Counted from the first letter of the stretch, positions 10,326 to 23,743 are shown. The stretch: DNA of 64,000 nt from Luidia sarsii (GCA_949987565.1 OX465104.1:26016137-26080136), one strand, 5' to 3'. Made by a program: numbers and translations. The notes: generated by a model not told the origin, from the sequence alone.

Positions 10326-12599
10326 TGTGTTAGATTCTGTGACAGGCTGTGGTCAATCATAGAGAAACTGTTGCATTTATTGGTGGGTATGCATGACAGT
10401 GGGTCGTTGTCAACCATGACGACCTCATCTCTTCTGACAGGCTTTTGGACGTGAGGGCAAACCGATACGGGCGCGGCAAACACGTCCACAACCACCGCAC
10501 ACCAGGGAAGGACCCAGGGCTGCAACTTGTGATAAAACAAATTGGTGGGAAACGCAATTATATAAAAGGCTGAAACAGATCTTACCAATATTTGCATGAA
10601 CCTAAAACAAATATTGTTTATTGCTGTATTCCAAAGATGTGAGCTTGGTGTGTAACTTGTAACACGGGTTTTGTTTAATGATGTTACATGGACATCACTG
10701 CTAGCAATGCACACCCTGACGTGATTGTATTACGCACTACTTATTGAAATTGTCTCTTTCTTTGAGTATTGACTATTTTTACTGTAATATCTGTTATTTT
10801 AATGATTACTGTTTCTTATTTTCACTGTTAAGTGCCTGGGACCATTAACCACCCTAATGGCTTTGGCCCTATGTAAATTTGCATTAGTATTTATTATTAT
10901 TAATGCATGGTAAATATGTGCAATAGTTAGTTGCAGCAGCTTAATTAGGGTGACGATTATGCATGTTATTTATTTGGATAGTTACTGCTGCCTTTTGATG
11001 TCTCTTCCAAGCAAATTTAGACCGCATTCTGTTATTTCATTTACATTTGCACTATTCTCTGTTTAATTTTTTTAGTTATGAACAATGCATGGTGTAAGAC
11101 TAGCATGAGTAGTAGTTTTCTTCTAAAACCCCTTTTATAGTCTTGTATATAATCTACATTATTTAAGCAACTTTTATGACATGTTTGCCTCTTTTGTATG
11201 TTTGGTTTGGCTGAATATTTCACTATCATTCTGGAGCTTATTTCAAAAGAAACCATTCAGTTGCATTGATTGACTTACATTTTTGTACTATATTTTGATA
11301 TATTAATGGCTCCAAATTAATACTTGTGCAGGAGTTTTCAAGACTCAAGTTTCTTTGAAAATACTACCAATACTATAACCCGATTATTAGAGTAGGAACT
11401 AATACAAGATCTCAATATTTTGGTTTAAAGGTTGGATTTAAGACCTCCCACTACATGTATAATCAGGATTTGAGCCAATTCTTGTTTAGCTGGTAATACA
11501 AGGATACTTTCTTGTGGAAGCTGTTGCTCATCGTGACCTTTGTTTTCTTATTTTGAAATATTGGGAAGGAAAACTGGAAATATTTCCTGAATCTTGTCAT
11601 ATTAAATATTTCATAATTATTGAGATTTCTGTTAATAAACTTTGATAAGCAATTTTTTTGTGTGCTGTACTACAATGTCAGTATTCTCCCAGGTGTAATA
11701 AAAGCAATGCAAAATCTGTCATAAGATAATCTGGAATGAGTCACTGTGAGAAAAGTACAAGCAAGAGTCTCCATTATTATTATTATTATTTTTGTTTTAG
11801 ATTGCCTGACAAAAATGCCTGAGGGGGATAATTTCTAACATTTTTTATTAAAACAAAGGCACTTAGATTTGTCCACAATCTAAATTGCCTAACAGAAAGT
11901 TCGTTCGCATCCATAGCCCCCCTCCCCTGTACTGCCTCCAAATTTATTCAGATTATTGTTTTACTTTGAAATCGATATTATTAGGATGAAAGCTAAGCCC
12001 GACCATGAGCCCTGAAGCCATTTCCAGAGCTGCTCCAGCCCCAAAATGTGCTTCAGCACGGAATATCTTTGTTTACAAGATCACTGCCAACCCAAACTTC
12101 ACTTTTGTGTGATGATGAGTGAAGAACAGTGGTATACAAGTTAGAAGCAATTGACATCACATCGTAATGTGCTTTGTAATTCTGTTTATACGGGAAGACG
12201 TTTCACGCTTAGCAGATTTTCGCGCTTAAGCGGATCTGGTTTCAATGTTAACACTATTAAGCGCTCAACGTTAAGCAGTGTGGAATGTATCGGCTACGAA
12301 TTTACTTTACACGCGAGTCTATGGAAGCTAATGGCTAGCGACTATACCATGTAGACAGCCGTAGCCAATGAGTTCAGAAACGGCATTGCTTCATTAAAAC
12401 CCAAGTTAAAAAGTAGTACTCTACATAGGCCTACTTATTTCTTTATATCTCACGAAACTGAATAATGCGAAAATTAATCTTTCTGTGATTTCTTGAATAT
12501 CAATTAAGAACGGGAATTAATTGTGATTAAAAGTAACTTTTCGACTTTGAATGTTGAAAATAAACAAGAAAAACGGGATGCGGATTAATTGTTTTAAAG
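10326..12599. other. Intergenic AT-rich sequence, no gene seen
   Basis: This long AT-rich stretch has simple ATT runs near 10890 and 11780. No exon with recognisable protein content or conserved splice pattern was found on either strand. Confidence 0.5.
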
Positions 12600-13536
12600 T
12601 CACGTGATTAGCACAATACCAATGGGGGAGTGAGATACCCATCCGCCCTTCATTATCGTCTGCCCGTGCAGAAATTGACACTTATTTGCCGCCATTCCTA
12701 ATTGAGTCGCCATTGACGCTTCACGTGCAAATTCGCTGTGGCACTTCTCCAAATTAACGAGCGAATTTGTCGCATTTTTGCGGCCGTGAACATTAGAGCG
12801 TTTCCTCGGTTTCAACCGCAAGACAAAACCCGTCACGCCCAGAAACTTTTCATCGGCAGATAAAGGAGAGAATCTGCTTTGTTCTGCCGGCTTTCAGCGG
12901 AGAATTCTCGGGGTCCGGACTCGCGTTGAACATTCCGACGCAGCATTGCATGCTGCACGGACTTCGAGCGCAACGGAGGCGCTTTAGGACGCCGAGATTT
13001 TCACCGTTTATCTCCAAGGACAGACTCCAAGGGCGAACTGCTACCGACCGGAGAAGGACCCACGCCCTTCTCACACCATATTAGGGTGTCTGACCAGTGA
13101 CCACAGAAGTGGGCTGGACTGGACATGGGACAGAACAATGCAAAACATCAGCTCGTCACCGACAACTCTTCAAGAATCCCTGCCTGCCAAAGCTCCATCG
13201 CCCCTCGGCCACTCACCCCAAGGCTACCCCTGCAACTCAGCAAGGACAACCAGCGGACATTTCCCCGGGGAGTACCCCCTTCAGGCTCAGCGCATCTCAC
13301 CGAGAGACTTGAGCGTGATTCGGAGCGCTGGGCCCGGGGAGACTGGGCCCGGCTGCCCCACGCCGGGACTGGGCCGTTACACGGTCAACTGACTCGAGGC
13401 TTTGTCCTCAACTTTTCGAATTTGAACTCTCGTCCAATTCGCCCGCATATTCTTCTCAACTTCAGGATACAAGAGCTTCGGTGAGGTTTTTTTTTTAAAC
13501 TCGGTTTGCACGAATTCGACTCATTTCGTGCCCGAG
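12600..13536 (+). promoter_or_regulatory. CpG-rich region with candidate first exon of a + strand gene
   Basis: The GC and CpG content rises sharply against AT-rich flanks (GGCCCGGGG, GCGACG and similar). The segment ends in a very strong donor, CCCGAG|GTAAGTGG, after 13536. The reading frame in phase with the candidate exon at 22802 has no ATG between its last stop (about 13423) and the donor, so this looks like a 5' untranslated exon. The transcription start cannot be placed from the sequence alone. The link to the downstream candidate exons is inference. Confidence 0.45.
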
Positions 13537-13829
13537 GTAAGTGGACATGACCTTCCCCGACCGACGCGACGTTCCTCAAAAAAAAAATTGCTTAATTTGA
13601 AAAGCAAATGCTCGTAAACGGTTTCAGAAAAGAAACACCCGGTGGTTGAAAACAGGTTAAGAAGTCACAAGATTTTGGGTCATGACATTTGTGAAAACTT
13701 CGTGGTGTAGTTAAACAATACAAGCTGGTAATAGTATTTTAGTAGTCCTGGGCACATTAAAAAAAAAACCGAAAATGTTTGGAACACTGTGTGTTTCTGT
13801 TAACGTTAATGCGTCGCATACATTGTCGT

Positions 13830-14115
13830 TGACTTGTGTCGGCCATTAATTGGCCGGGAGTTAACACCTTTCCTAATCCCCAACGGCACATTTGTGCTTG
13901 GTAAACACCATGCCTTGAGCAATTGGGTCGTCATGAATATTTATAAGGTTGGCGTGTGTCACCCCACCTGTGTGCTTGGTAAACGCTCTGCCATTGGCCG
14001 ATTGGGTCATTATGAATATTTATAAGGTTGGCGTGTGTCACTCCACCTGTGTGCTTGGTAAACGCTCTGCCATTGGTCAGTTGAGTTGAAGGTTATAAAT
14101 AATTCATGAGGTTAG
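13830..14115 (+). repeat. 79-bp tandem repeats resembling a CCAAT/TATA promoter module
   Basis: About three units with period 79 each contain an inverted CCAAT box (ATTGG), TGAATATTTATAAGGTTGGC and GTGTGCTTGGTAAACGCTC. The last unit runs into CATTGGTCAG, then GGTTATAAATAATTC, then a GC-rich stretch. This gives a plausible CCAAT-TATA core promoter whose start site would be near 14120-14130. Promoter activity is inference from spacing only. Confidence 0.45.
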
Positions 14116-15645
14116 CGCGTGCCCGGTTGTAGTAAAGGGGTCGCTGTGCCGCCTGTCAGCCACAAGTCTGGCACGTAAAGTATGCCGCTTATTGTCGGCG
14201 CTCTTTGTGGTGTGTGAAAGAGTTTTGGCACCGGCGCTTTTTTATGGGTTTTCAATTACCTGCTGCACCAAGTTGAGTTCATGACCTTTTGCCTCTATTG
14301 TGCAGTCTTGAAAGGGCACCAACCAAATGGTATAGGCAATAATTGCTTGTTTTTGTAAATCCAAGTGTCATTCATTATTATTTTGGGGCCAAAAAAAGGC
14401 CAATGAATTAATCAAAATGGGCACCAAAAACAAAGAACTATCAGTATCATTCCACAATTTCTGCTGGAGGAAACAAACATTTCATGGATTGTCACATGGA
14501 CCATTTGAACCTTCAGTCTTATAGACTCTTGGCAAAGATTGGCCACTTCAAATCCAGGTTCCTCTGCCTGGTAGGACCTCATCTTCTCAGTTGAGAACTT
14601 GTGTTTCTTCAAAGATAAGGACACTTTTTGCATCTACAGCCACCCTTCATCTTGAACATTTTAGTCTTTGGACTCTTTGTGCACGTGGATTCTAGGGGAC
14701 AGACGGACAATGACCTACTGACCTAAAAGTTTACCAGCTTCAGCTGCCTTTTTTTCTTTTCTTTTTTAAGCAATTAAAGCTGCCTTAGGCAAAGAACTAT
14801 GTAAAGAAAACTGTAGTGAATAATATCTAGAGTCTAGGCTTAGGAGCAATAACAACTTTGAGCTAGTGATTTTAAATAGTGAATCCTAAATCAGGAAAAC
14901 CATTATAATCATCCTTTTTAAGAATTTGTTAGCTAATTTTGCATTTAGGTTGAGATTAGATCATTTAGAAAAATTAATTAGTGGGAAACAGGTTAATGGA
15001 GTAGGGAACAAGGGATCAAGGGAATAGGGGTCCTTCTGAGATTGTTTTGCCTGTATCCAGAGGTGATAAAAATTGGGTTTGGTATTTTATGTTCACAAAC
15101 TTTTATAACTTTCATTTCTAAGGGGGGGGGGGTTGGTATCCTATCCTTGCCATACAGCCTGCTGCGTAACCATGCTATGCACCTGCCAACTGCGCGCTAC
15201 TAGGGCTGAGTGAGTGGTGTGAATACTAGTAACGAGTGAGTGTGAACAAATCAATCCGTGCGATACGCATTGAATTAATTAATCGGTGATTAATTAATTA
15301 ATGCAACCCGTCGCGAAAAACGGTACCGGTACCGTCTCGGCTCGGTTTTCCGTCGGTAATACGGAATCGCGGTAATTAACAAACTTGCTTAACTATTGTT
15401 AATTCGATAGTTACAGCAGGTTTTCGGTTAGGTAAGAACGTGTGCTGGTGTGTTGAGCGCATGCGCAGGTAGCGAGCAAGCAAGCGACTACAATGCTGCT
15501 GGCAAGGCTAGGATGGGCACAAAACCAAATTGAAATTTGAAACGCTTTTGAGCGAGGTCCTACTGGGATCAAAATGTCAGGCCATTCTTTTGTTTGAAAC
15601 CAAATGAAAATTCTAGTCAGTAATTCTGGATACAAGTAAAAAGTC

Positions 15646-16394
15646 TCAGAAAGGCAGTTTTAGGGTCAACACAGTGAAACCCGAATGGGCGTCTGTGGAT
15701 GACAGAGTGAAGCAGTTTTAGGGTGAACACAGTGAAACCCGAATGGGCGTCTGTGGATGACAGTGAGGTAGTTTTAGGGTCAACACAGTGAAACTCGAAT
15801 GGGCGTCTGTGGATGACAGAGTGAGGCAGTTTTAGGGTGAACACAGTGAAACCCGAATGGGCGTCTGTGGATGACAGAGTGAGGCAGTTTTAGGGTCAAC
15901 ACAGTGAAACCCGAATGGGCGTCTGTGGATGACAGAGTGAGGCAGTTTTAGGGTGAACACAGTGAAACCCGAATGGGCGTCTGTGGATGACAGTGAGGTA
16001 GTTTTAGGGTCAACACAGTGAAACCCGAATGGGCGTTTGTGGATGACAGAGTGAGGCAGTTTTAGGGTCAACACAGTGAAACCCGAATGGGCGTCTGTGG
16101 ATGACAGAGTGAGGCAGTTTTAGGGTCAACACAGTGAAACCCGAATGGGCGTCTGTGGATGACAGTGAGGCAGTTTTAGGGTCAACACAGTGAAACCCGA
16201 ATGGGCGTCTGTGGATGACAGAGTGAGGCAGTTTTAGGGTCAACACAGTGAAACCCGAATGGGCGTCTGTGGATGACAGAGTGAGGCAGTTTTAGGGTCA
16301 ACACAGTGAAACCCGAATGGGCTTCTGTGGATGATAGAAAGTTAAGCAGTTTTAGGGTGAACACAGAGTGAAACCCGAATGGGTGGTCTGTGGA
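15646..16394 (+). repeat. 58-bp minisatellite, copy 1
   Basis: About 13 units of 56-58 bp (GCAGTTTTAGGGTCAACACA, then GTGAAACCCGAATGGGCG and TCTGTGGATGACAGAGTGAG). Variants alternate GGTCAACAC and GGTGAACAC. Open frames on the minus strand here are repeat translations. Confidence 0.95.
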
Positions 16395-16673
16395 CACTAA
16401 CAAGTTTAGGATAGGATATCATTCACTGAAGTTTTTCTTTACATAGTTCAGCGAACAATTAGGCAAACACGCTGCACTTGCGTAATGCTTAAGCGTTTTT
16501 TTGCGTTTTTGGGGGGGGGGGGAGCTGGTAAACTTAACTGACAGACATTACAAGACCTGACAGCAGAATCCAGTGCAACCAGTCCTTGAAAGGACAGACA
16601 TTTCTTCAAAGGAACTGATATTCACCACAATCAAACATTCTTCAATGAAGAGGGACTGATGCATATGACATTC

Positions 16674-17215
16674 CCCACCTCGTCATCAAAGTCTTCAATG
16701 TCTTCAATTTCTTCAAAGTCTACAAAGTCTACAAAGTCTTCAAAGTCTTCAAAGCCTACAAAGTCTCCAAAGTCTTCAAAGCCTACAAAGTCTACAAAGT
16801 CTACAAAGTCTTCAAAGACTTCAAAGTCTTCAAAGTCTTCAAAGCCTTCAATTTCTTCAATTTCTTCAATTTCTTCAAAGTCTACAAAGTCTTCAAAGTC
16901 TTCAAAGTCTTCAAAGTCTTCAAAGTCTTCAAAGTCTTCAAAGTCTTCAATTTCTTCAATATCTTCAAAGTCTTCAAAGTCTTCAAAGTCTTCAAAGTCT
17001 ACAAAGTCTTCAAAGTCTTCAAAGTCTTCAATTTCTTCAATTTCTTCAAAGTCTACAAAGTCTTCTAAGTCTACAAAGTCTACAAAGTCTACAAAGTCTA
17101 CAAAGTCTACAAAGTCTACAAAGTCTACAAAGTCTACAAAGGCTACAAAGTCTACAAAGTCTACAAAGTCTTCAGTCTTCAAAGCCTTCAAAGTCTACAA
17201 AGTCTTCAAAACACC
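16674..17215 (+). repeat. 9-bp minisatellite (TCTTCAAAG / TCTACAAAG), copy 1
   Basis: This runs as a long 9-bp period with TTTCTTCAA variants. It is open on both strands: Ser/Lys/Thr-rich on plus, and Asp/Phe/Val/Glu-rich on minus. There is no splice context or homology to suggest that either product is real. Confidence 0.92.
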
Positions 17216-17230
17216 ATCAAGGAACATTTG

Positions 17231-17330
17231 AAATGAATATTTGAACAATTGAACATTTGAGAGGAACATTTGAACAATTGAACATTTGAGAGGAACATTT
17301 GAACAATTGAACATTTGAGAGGAACATTTT
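17231..17330 (+). repeat. 28-bp minisatellite, copy 1 (about 3 units)
   Basis: The unit is GAACAATTGAACATTTGAG followed by AGGAACATTT. There are three units here, against about seven in the second block. Confidence 0.92.
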
Positions 17331-17399
17331 GCTATTTCAATGGCAAGGATGTTATTTTAAGCAAAGATGCATTATTTTTAAACAACGGTATTGACATTG

Positions 17400-18878
17400 G
17401 TAATGGTGCTGGTATAATGTTGGTGGTGCACACAGGTGTTAAAAGGTATCAATTTGAATTGTTGTCATGGAAACAACTGGTTTTGGCACAGGTACAGGTG
17501 CCGGTGTAATGTTGGTGGTGCACACAGGTGTTAAAAAGGTTTTCATTTCACTTGTTGTCATAGAAACAATAGGTTTTGGCACAGGTACTGGTGCCGGTAT
17601 AATGTTGGCATTGCACACAGGTGTTTAAAAGTATCCATTTGACACGTTGTCATGGAAACAATGGGTTTTGGCACAGGTACTGGTGCCGGTATAATGTTGG
17701 CGTTGCACACAGGTGTTTAAAAATATCCATTTGACACGTTGTCATGGAAACAACGGGTTTTGGCACAGGTACTGGTGCCGTATACAATGTTGGCTGTGTA
17801 CACAGGTGTTAAAAGGTATCCATTTCACTTGTTGTCATGGAAACAATGGGTTTTGGCAGGGTACTCGTGCTGACATAAGTGGTGCACACAGGTGTTAAAA
17901 GGGTATCGATTTGACTTGTTGTCATGGAAACAACGTGTTTTGGCACAGGTACCAGTGCTGGTATAATGTCGGTGGTGCACAGTTGTTAAAAGGTATCCAT
18001 TTCACTTGTTGTCATGGAAACATGGAAACGTATTTTGGCACAGGTACAGGTGCCGGTATAATGTTGGTGGTGCATACAGGTGTTAAAAGGGTATCCATAT
18101 GAATTGTTGTCGTGGAAACAACAGGTTTTGGCACAAGTACAGGTGCCGGTATAATGTTGGTGGTGCACACAGGTCTTTAAAAGTATCCATTTGACTTGTT
18201 GTCATGGAAACAACAGGTTTTGGCACAGGTAGAGGTGCCGGTTTAATGTTGGTGGTAAACACAGGTGTGTAAAAGTATCCATATGACTTGTTGTCATGGA
18301 AACAACAGTTTTTTGCAAGGTTACTGGTGCCGGTATAATTTGTTGGTGGTGCAAATAGGGGTTTAAAAGTATCCATTGGACTTGTTGTCATGGAAACAAC
18401 AGGTTTTGGCACGGGTACAGGTGCCTGTATAATGTTGGTGGTGCACACAGGTGTTTAAAAGTATTCATTTGACTTGTTGTCGTGGACACAACGTGTTTTG
18501 GCACAGGTACCGGTGCCGGTATAATGTCGGTGGAGCACAGTTGTTAAAAGGTATCCATTTCACTTGTCATGGAAACGATGGTTTTGGGCACAGGTACAGG
18601 TGCCAGTATAATGTTGGTGGTGCACACAGGTGTTTAAAAGTATCTATTTGACTTGTTGTCATGGAAACAACAGTTTTTGCACGGGTACATGTGCCGGTAT
18701 AATGTAGGTGGTGCACACAGGTGTTTAAAAGTATCCATTTGACATGTTGTCATGGAAACAATGGGTTTTGGCACAGGTACAGGTGCCGGTATAATGTTGG
18801 TGGTGCACACAGGTGTTTAAAAGTATCCATTTGATTTATTGTCATGGAATCAGGTTTTGGCTCAGGTACAGGTGCCAT
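17400..18878 (+). repeat. 92-bp minisatellite, copy 1
   Basis: About 16 units carry TTTTGGCACAGGTAC, GGTGCCGGTATAATGTTGG, CACACAGGTGTTTAAAAG, TATCCATTTGACTTGTTGTC and ATGGAAACAA. The array is truncated abruptly at 18878 where copy 2 of the block begins. Confidence 0.93.
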
Positions 18879-20314
18879 TTTTTATGGGTTTTCAATTACC
18901 TGCTGCACCAAGTCGAGTTCTTGACCTTTTGCCTCTATTGTGCAGTCTTGAAAGGGCACCAACCAAATGGTATAGGCAATAATTGCTTGTTTTTGTAAAT
19001 CCAAGTGTCATTCATTATTATTTTTTGGCCAAAAAAAAGGCCAATGAATTAATCAAATGGGCACCAAAAACAAAGAACTATCAGTATCATTCCACAATTT
19101 CTGCTGGAGGAAACAAACATTTTATGGATTGTCACATGGACGATTTGAACCTTCAGTCTTATAGACTCTTGGCCAAGATTGGCCACTTCAAATCCAGGTT
19201 CCTCTGCCTGGTAGGACCTCATCTTCTCAGTTGAGAACTTGTGTTTCTTCAAAGATAAGGACACTTTTTGCATCTAGAGCCACCCTTCATCTTGAACATT
19301 TTAGTCTTTGGACTCTTTGTGCGCGTGGATTCTAGGGGACAGACGAACAATGACCTACTGACCTAAAAGTTTACCAGCTTCAGCTGCCTTTTTTTCTTTT
19401 CTTTTTTAAAATTAAAGCTGCCTTAGGCAAAGAACTATGTAAAGAAAACTGTAGTGAATAATATCTGAAGTTTAGTTATGTATCAAGTAGATAATAGTTA
19501 TGTTAAGGCTAAGGAGCAGAAAGTAATTACATTGACTATTTCTAATAGTGAATCCTAAATTAGGAAAACCATTATAATCATCCTTTTTAACAATTTGTTA
19601 GCTAATTTTGCATTTAGGTTGAGATTAGATCACTCAGAAAAATTAATTAGTGGGAAATAGGTTAATGGAGTAGGGAACAAGGGATCAAGGGGATAGGGGT
19701 CCTTCTGAGATTGTTTTGCCTGTATCCAGAGGTGATAAAAATTGGGTTTGGTATTTTATGTTCACAAACTTTTATAACTTTCATTTCTAAGGGGGGGGGT
19801 TGGTATCCTATCCTTGCCATACAGCCTGCTGCATAACCATGCTATGCACCTGCCAACTGCGCTACTAGGGCTGAGTGAGTGGTGTGAATACTAGTAACGA
19901 GTGAGTGTGAACAAATCAATCCGCGCGATACGCATTGAATTAATTAATCGGTGATTAATTAATTAATGCAACCCGTCGCGAAAAACGGTACCGGTACCGT
20001 CTCGGCTCGGTTTTCCGTCGGTAATACGGAATCGCGGTAATTAACAAACTTGCTTAACTATTGTTAATTTGATAGTTACAGCAGGTTTTCGGTTAGGTAA
20101 GAACGTGTGCTGGTGTGTTGAGCGCATGCGCGGGTAGCGAGCAAGCAAGCGACTACAATGCTGCTGGCAAGGCTAGGATGGGCACAAAACCAAATTGAAA
20201 TTTGAAACGCTTTTGAGCGAGGTCCTACTGGGATCAAAATGTCAGGCCATTCTTTTATGTTTGAAACCAAACGAAAATTCTAGTCAGTAATTCTGGATAC
20301 AAGTAAAAAGTCTC

Positions 20315-20885
20315 AGAAAGGCAGTTTTAGGGTCAACACAGTGAAACCCGAATGGGCGTCTGTGGATGACAGTGAGGTAGTTTTAGGGTCAACACAGTGA
20401 AACCCGAATGGGCGTCTGTGGATGACAGTGAGGCAGTTTTAGGGTCAACACAGTGAAACCCGAATGGGCGTCTGTGGATGACAGAGTGAGGCAGTTTTAG
20501 GGTGAACACAGTGAAACCCGAATGGGCGTCTGTGGATGACAGTGAGGTAGTTTTAGGGTCAACACAGTGAAACCCGAATGGGCGTCTGTGGATGACAGAG
20601 TGAGGCAGTTTTAGGGTGAACACAGTGAAACCCGAATGGGCGTCTGTGGATGACAGAGTGAGGCAGTTTTAGGGTGAACACAGTGAAACCCGAATGGGCG
20701 TCTGTGGATGACAGAGTGAGGCAGTTTTAGGGTGAACACAGTGAAACCCGAATGGGCGTCTGTGGATGACAGAGTGAGGCAGTTTTAGGGTCAACACAGT
20801 GAAACCCGAATGGGCGTCTGTGGATGACAGTGAGGCAGTGTTAGGGTGAACACAGAGTGAAACCCGAATGGGTGGTCTGTGGACA
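20315..20885 (+). repeat. 58-bp minisatellite, copy 2
   Basis: About ten units of the array described at 15646-16394, with the same GGTC/GGTG variants in a different order. Confidence 0.93.
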
Positions 20886-21165
20886 CTAACAAGTTTAGGA
20901 TAGGATATCATTCACTGAAGTTTTTCTTTACATAGTTCAGCGAACAATTAGGCAAACACGCTGCACTTGCGTAATGCTTAAGCGTTTTTTTGCGTTTTTT
21001 TGGGGGGGAGCTGGTAAACTTAACTGACGGACATTACAAGACCTGACAGCAGAATCCAGTGCAACCAGTCCTTGAAAGGACAGACATTTCTTCAAAGGAA
21101 CCGATATTCACCACAATCAAACATTCTTCAATGAAGAGGGACTGATTCATATGACATTCCCCACC

Positions 21166-21435
21166 TCTTCATCAAAGTCTTCAATGTCTTCAATTTCTTC
21201 AAAGTCTACAAAGTCTACAAAGTCTAAAAAGTCTTCAAAGTCTTAGAAAGTCTTCAAAGTCTTCAAAGTCATCAAAGTCTTCAAAGTCTTCAAAGTCTTC
21301 AAAGTCTTCAAAGTCTTCAATTTCTTCAATTTCTTCAAAGTCTTCAAAGTCTTCAAAGTCTTCAAAGTCTACAAAGTCTACAAAGTCTGCAAAGTCTTCA
21401 AAGTCTTCAAAGTCTTCAAAGTCTACAAAGTCTTC
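21166..21435 (+). repeat. 9-bp minisatellite, copy 2
   Basis: A shorter version of 16674-17215, about half as long, and interrupted near 21245 by a frame-breaking insertion. Confidence 0.9.
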
Positions 21436-21454
21436 AAAACACCATCAAGGAACA

Positions 21455-21672
21455 TTTCAAATGAATATTTGAACAATTGAACATTTGAGAGGAACATTTG
21501 AACAATTGAACATTTGAGAGGAACATTTGAACAATTGAACATTTGAGAGGAACATTTGAACAATTGAACATTTGAGAGGAACATTTGAACAATTGAACAT
21601 TTGAGAGGAACATTTGAACAATTGAACATTTGAGAGGAACATTTGAACAATTGAACATTTGAGAGGAACATT
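21455..21672 (+). repeat. 28-bp minisatellite, copy 2 (about 7 units)
   Basis: The same unit as at 17231, expanded to about seven nearly perfect copies. All three minus-strand frames stay open here, which is a repeat artefact. Confidence 0.93.
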
Positions 21673-22801
21673 TTGCTATTTCAATGGCAAGGATGTTATT
21701 TTAAGCAAAGATGCATTATTTTTAAACAACGGTATTGACATTGGTAATGGTGCTGGTATAATGTTGGTGGTGCGCACAGGTGTTAAAAGGTATCAATTTG
21801 AATTGTTGTCATGGAAACAACTGGTTTTGGCACAGGTACAGGTGCCGGTGTAATGTTGGTGGTGCACACAGGTGTTAAAAAGGTATAAATTTCACTTGTT
21901 GTCATGGAAACAATAGGTTTTGGCACGGGTACTGGTGCCGGTGTAATGTTGGTGGTGCACACAGGTGTTAAAAAGGTATTCATTTCACTTGTTGTCATAG
22001 AAACAATAGGTTTTGGCACAGGTACTGATGCCGGTATAATGTTGGCGTTGCATACAGGTGTTTAAAAGTATCCATTTGACATGTTGTCATGGAAACAATG
22101 GGTTTTGGCACAGGTATTGGTGCCGGTATAATGTTGGCGTTGCACACAGGTGTTTAAAAGTATCCATTTGACACGTTGTCATGGAAACAATGGGTTTTGG
22201 CACAGGTACTGGTGCCGGTATAATGTTGGCGTTGCACACAGGAATTTAAAAGTATCCATTTGACACGTTGTAATGGAAACACCAGGTTTTGGCACAGGTA
22301 CTGGTGCCGTATACAATGTTGGCTGTGTACACAGGTGTTAAAAGGTATCCATTTCACATGTTGTCATGGAAACAATGGGTTTTGGCACCGGTACTCGTGC
22401 TGACATAAGTGGTGCACACAGGTGTTAAAAGGGTATCGATTTGACTTGTTGTCATGGAAACAACGTGTTTTGGCACAGGTACCAGTGCTGGTATAATGTC
22501 GGTGGTGCACAGTTGTTAAAAGGTATCCATTTCACTTGTAGTCATGGAAACATGGAAACGTGTTTTGGCACAGGTACAGGTGCCGGTATAATGTTGGTGG
22601 TGCACATAGGTGTTTAAAAGTATCCATTTGACTTGTTGTCATGGAAACAGCAGGTTTTGGCACAGGTAGAGGTGCCGGTTTAATGTTGGTGGTAAACACA
22701 GGTGTTTAAAAGTATCAATTTGACATGTTGTCATGGAGACAATGGGTTTTAGCACGGGTATTGGTGTTAATTCTTTCGTATGAGATGTTTTTCTGCTGCA
22801 G

Positions 22802-22919
22802 CCATGTCACGGAGTCGCCGCTACCAGTCAACAGCCTCATCAGCAGGAGTCCCACCAGGCAACCCAAGTAGGAGCAACATCTCTACAGGAGTGCAACATG
22901 GTCAAGCTACTCATCAAGG
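22802..22919 (+). CDS. Candidate exon of an unrecognised + strand gene (copy 1)
   Basis: This 118-bp segment stands out from the 92-bp array as non-repeat sequence. It is preceded by TTTTTCTGCTGCAG, a good acceptor, and followed by AAGG|GTATCC, a possible donor. It reads open in phase 0 for 39 codons, Gln/His/Ser-rich then ...LQECNMVKLLIK, leaving phase 1. The candidate exon at 27295 needs exactly phase 1, so the two could be spliced. I do not recognise a family. An alternative frame starting at the internal ATG also stays open into the array, so the coding frame is not certain. An identical copy lies at 23744. Confidence 0.35.
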
Positions 22920-23743
22920 GTATCCACGCTTTTATAATGTTGGTGGTGAACTTTACGGGTTTTGGCACAGGTACAGGTGCCGGTATAATGTTGGTGGTGC
23001 ACAGGTGTTTAAAAGTATTAATTCGACTTGTTGTCATGGAAACAACAGTTTTTTTGCACGGGTACTTATGCCGGTATAATGTTGGTGGTGCACACAGTTG
23101 TTTAAAGGTATCCATATGACTTGTTGTCATGGAAACAACAGTTTTTGGCACGGTAACTGGTGCCGGTATAATTTGTTGGTGGTGTACACAGGGGTTTAAA
23201 AGTATTCATTTGACTTGTTGTCATGGAAACAACGTGTTTTGGCACAGGTACCGGTGCCGGTATAATGTCGGTGGTGCACAGTTGTTAAAAGGTATCCATT
23301 TCACTTGTCATGGAAATGATGGTTTTTGGCACAGGTACAGGTGCCGGTAAAATGTTGGTGGTGCACGAAGGTGTTTAAAAGTATCCATTTGACATGTTGT
23401 CATGGAAACAATGGGTTTTGGCACAGGTACAGGTGCCGGTAAAATGTTGGTGGTGCACGCAGGTGTTTAAAAGTATCCATTTGACATGTTGTCATGGAAA
23501 CAATGGGTTTTGGCACAGGTACTGGTGCTGATATAATGTTGGTGGTGGACACAGGTGTTTAAAAGTATCCATTTGATTAATTGTCATGCAATCAGGTTTT
23601 GGCACAGGTACTGGTGCCGGTTTAATGTTGGTGGTGCACACAGGTGTTTAAAAGTATCCATTTGACATGTTGTCATGGAGACAATGGGTTTTAGCACAGG
23701 TATTGGTGTTAATTCTTTCGTATGAGATGTTTTTCTGCTGCAG

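Larger units (their letters stand above)
14238..18878 (+). repeat. Composite repeat block, copy 1 (about 4.6 kb)
   Basis: The block begins at TTTTTTATGGGTTTTCAATT and is repeated in tandem from 18879 with the same order of parts. The parts are a non-repetitive leader (14238-15645), a 58-bp array (15646-16394), a spacer, a 9-bp array (16674-17215), a 28-bp array (17231-17325), a short spacer and a 92-bp array (17400-18878). Leaders of the two copies are nearly identical apart from small indels and one diverged patch near 14830 versus 19465. No protein-coding sequence is recognised in the leader. Confidence 0.93.

Noticed and set aside
10112..10714. 200-codon minus-strand open frame
   Set aside because: It runs through a tRNA-like repeat, has no recognisable domain and no splice or promoter context.
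16631..17231. Long Ser/Lys- and Asp/Phe-rich open frames
   Set aside because: Both are translations of a 9-bp minisatellite that has no stop codon in those frames.
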